From Massilia sp. CF038 (GTDB lineage Bacteria; Pseudomonadota; Gammaproteobacteria; Burkholderiales; Burkholderiaceae_D): a DNA stretch of 64,000 nt. The stretch's first letter is position 1. Each line of letters starts with the position of its first letter. Position numbers and translations under genes: made by a program. The stretch spans positions 1,240,001 to 1,304,000 of the forward strand of contig NZ_FQWU01000001.1 in NCBI RefSeq assembly GCF_900129765.1, read 5' to 3'. This document shows positions 62,215 to 64,000 of the stretch, one piece after another. The notes below the pieces were generated by a model. It did not search any database and was not told the origin of the DNA. It worked only from the letters and a program-made list of their open reading frames with translations.

Positions 62215-63461
62215 GCGCCTTCACCGGGCAGCATCAATTCCGCAAAGGCACTGAGTTGATCATCGGGGGCATCTTCGCCAAATTTTTGCAGATACAGGCG
62301 GCGAAAGATATCGTCCGGCTGCAACTGGGCCAACTGATCGAGCGACAGCGCAGCTGCCTCGCCGGTGGCGCCTTCCAGTTTGCGGGTGGGTTCAATTTTC
62401 GCCAGCCGTACCGGCTTGCCGGCCAGCGCAGCCTCGATCCGCCCGCGCAGACCGGGTTCCGGCGCATCGAGCAGCACGCGTACCTCAAGAAACGGCTGCG
62501 TGTGCAGCGGCCGCTCGGGCAATTCAAGGGCGCCCAGCGCCGTGAGTACCTCATCGAGCGGCGCCGGTTTGGGCGGCACCCGCAGCAGTTCGATTGCGCG
62601 CGGCACCAGCAGCGGCGTGACTGTCTGCGCGCGAGCACCATCCAGGTCCACCCGCAGTACCTGGTGCTGATAGCCCACCTCGGAAAATGACAGAGGCAGC
62701 GGGCTGCCGCAGTAGCGTATGTGTTCCTTCTGTCCCACGCGCTGCGACAAATGCAAGTGGCCCAGGGCGGTGTAGGCGATGGCAGGGTCGAAGACCGCCG
62801 CTGGCAGTGCCTCGGTGCCGCCGATGACAATCCGGCGCTCGGAATCGAGCGAGGCGGCGCCGTCGACCATATGGCAGTGGCCCATGGCGACAATGGCCTG
62901 TCCCTCGGTGCAGCGCGCCGCGGCCAGGGCAAAGGCCTGACCGTAAAGCAGGGCGATCCCGGCCAGATAAGGATCGGCGGCCGGCGCTTCGCCCTCGGCC
63001 GCTTCGCTGCGCGGTACATCGCCGGGCCGCAGGAAAGGCACGGCCAGGCACCAGGCCTTGAGCGCGCCGTCGCGGTCATGCAGCGGCACCAGCAGGCGCT
63101 CGAGATCGATGCCGCCATCGTCGTTGCGGACCACATGGCCGATGACGCGGGTGCCATGCGCTTCCAGCAGCGGCCCGGGTGCCTCCAGCCGGCCCGGTGA
63201 ATCGTGGTTGCCTGCAATGATGACAATGTCGAGCTCGGGCGCGCGCGCACGCGCCTGCTGCAAAAAGCGGTATAGCTGTTTCTGAGCGGCAGCTGATGGA
63301 TTGGCGGTATCAAACACATCTCCCGCGATCAACAGCGCATCGGCCTGTTCGGAAACGATGGTGTCGAGCAACCAGTCGAGAAAGCACTGGTGTTCATAGG
63401 CGCGGTCGAACTGGTGCAGAGTCTGGCCGAGGTGCCAGTCGGAGGTGTGAATCAGACGCAT
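62211..63461 (-). CDS. sbcD: exonuclease subunit SbcD
   Basis: Mre11-like nuclease, 416 residues. Metal-binding phosphoesterase motifs are HTSDWHLGQTL (near 5), LLIAGDVFDTANPS (near 43), IIAGNHDSPGRLEA (near 81), MGHCHMVDG and YTALGHLHLSQRV. C-terminal capping domain follows. First gene of the sbcD-sbcC pair with a 4-nt overlap. Confidence 0.95.
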   Translation of the reverse strand: MRLIHTSDWHLGQTLHQFDRAYEHQCFLDWLLDTIVSEQADALLIAGDVFDTANPSAAAQKQLYRFLQQARARAPELDIVIIAGNHDSPGRLEAPGPLLEAHGTRVIGHVVRNDDGGIDLERLLVPLHDRDGALKAWCLAVPFLRPGDVPRSEAAEGEAPAADPYLAGIALLYGQAFALAAARCTEGQAIVAMGHCHMVDGAASLDSERRIVIGGTEALPAAVFDPAIAYTALGHLHLSQRVGQKEHIRYCGSPLPLSFSEVGYQHQVLRVDLDGARAQTVTPLLVPRAIELLRVPPKPAPLDEVLTALGALELPERPLHTQPFLEVRVLLDAPEPGLRGRIEAALAGKPVRLAKIEPTRKLEGATGEAAALSLDQLAQLQPDDIFRRLYLQKFGEDAPDDQLSAFAELMLPGEGA

Positions 63462-63542
63462 GAATCGCCGGGAAAGAAAAACCAGCCGCCACTATACCTC
63501 GAAACTTTTCCCCAGCGCGCCCAGACCCGGGTTTGAAGGAGC

Positions 63543-64000
63543 TCAGGCGGTGGTGCGGTAGGTGTTGCGGCCGGCTTGCTTGGCCTGGTAGAGCAGGCGG
63601 TCGGCGTCGCGGATCAGGGCGTCGGGGTCGATCGGACCGTCGCTGAAGTAGGCCAGGCCGATGCTGGCCGAGATCTGCACCGTGACGTCGTTTAACTGGA
63701 ACGGCGCCTGCATGGCGCTGACGATTTTTTCGGCCAGGATGGTGGCGTCTTCGCGCCGGCCCAGCTTTTCCATCACGATTGTAAATTCGTCGCCGCCCAG
63801 CCGGGCGATGGTGTCGCTGGCGCGCAGGGTATGCGTCAGGCGCGCCGAGAAGGCTTTGAGCAGGGCGTCGCCCACCTGGTGGCCATGGGTGTCGTTGACG
63901 GGCTTGAAGTGGTCAATGTCCATGTACATCAGGGCCATCAGGCGCGCTTCGTCGGCGTTTTCCTGCATGGCCAGCGTCAGCTTTTGCATGAAACCGGCCC
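63543..64000 (-). CDS. GGDEF-domain diguanylate cyclase (5' end outside window)
   Basis: Only the C-terminal 152 or so residues are inside the window; the frame continues past base 64000 (upstream codons read AGF before MQKL, matching the NRxGF start of GGDEF domains). Visible are MDIDHFKPVNDTHGHQVGD, the active-site RLGGDEFTIVME, an inhibitory-site RASD five residues before GGDEF, and the closing YQAKQAGRNTYR. All indicate an active, product-inhibited c-di-GMP synthase. The sensory N-terminus is unseen. Confidence 0.92.
   Translation of the reverse strand, partial: AGFMQKLTLAMQENADEARLMALMYMDIDHFKPVNDTHGHQVGDALLKAFSARLTHTLRASDTIARLGGDEFTIVMEKLGRREDATILAEKIVSAMQAPFQLNDVTVQISASIGLAYFSDGPIDPDALIRDADRLLYQAKQAGRNTYRTTA

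Overview
The window reads as chromosomal DNA of a motile, GC-rich betaproteobacterium, most likely Oxalobacteraceae (Massilia, Duganella or Janthinobacterium relatives). This rests on the flhDC-motAB-che gene order, the earP/efp pair with an Arg32-type EF-P, the DUF3460-scpA-panC block, and two families of short intergenic palindromes. There is no phage, integrase, transposase or CRISPR array. The taxonomic placement is inference from gene content; no database was searched.

Layout. 1-1972 is a patatin-like phospholipase with a BamA-like C-terminus, cut by the window edge. 2180-4283 is a kynurenine-pathway pair (kynU, kynA). After an AT-rich 550 bp control region, 4836-19091 is a motility and chemotaxis block: flhD, flhC, a membrane-anchored methyltransferase, motA, motB, a CheZ-like protein, cheY, cheA, cheW, a chemoreceptor, cheR, cheD, cheB, a second cheY, cheZ and an EAL/HDOD protein. 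19198-31304 is a beta-glucoside utilisation locus: oxidoreductase, GH9 glucanase fused to a UPF0303 domain, sugar transporter, glucokinase, GH1 beta-glucosidase, TonB-dependent receptor, flavin halogenase-family protein and LacI regulator. Tandem LacI-type palindromes sit on the receptor promoter.

31510-38916 is housekeeping: panC, scpA, a DUF3460 protein, a FabMG-type enoyl-ACP reductase, a GNAT acetyltransferase, metG and apbC. 39239-42041 holds a secreted beta-helix protein convergent with a vanadium haloperoxidase-like lipoprotein. 42323-44150 is gltX followed by tRNA-Ala(GGC) and two identical tRNA-Glu(TTC) genes.

44197-47522 is the most novel region. It is a three-gene operon of a glycine-zipper/glutamine-rich repeat protein, a free-standing protein that resembles the prodomain of its neighbour, and a subtilisin-family protease; none has a visible signal peptide. 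47892-49757 is earP-efp. 49806-53298 is a small phospho-signalling operon resembling type VI secretion regulators (TagH C-terminal domain without FHA, PP2C phosphatase, Ser/Thr kinase with PEGA domain, TssQ-like lipoprotein) with no secretion apparatus nearby. 53639-64000 holds dbpA, initiator tRNA-Met, palindromic repeats with a decayed duplicate of a gene end, a methyltransferase, small unknown proteins, sbcC-sbcD and a partial GGDEF gene.

Starts were chosen by ribosome-binding site and family alignment from memory; uncertain ones are stated in the entries.
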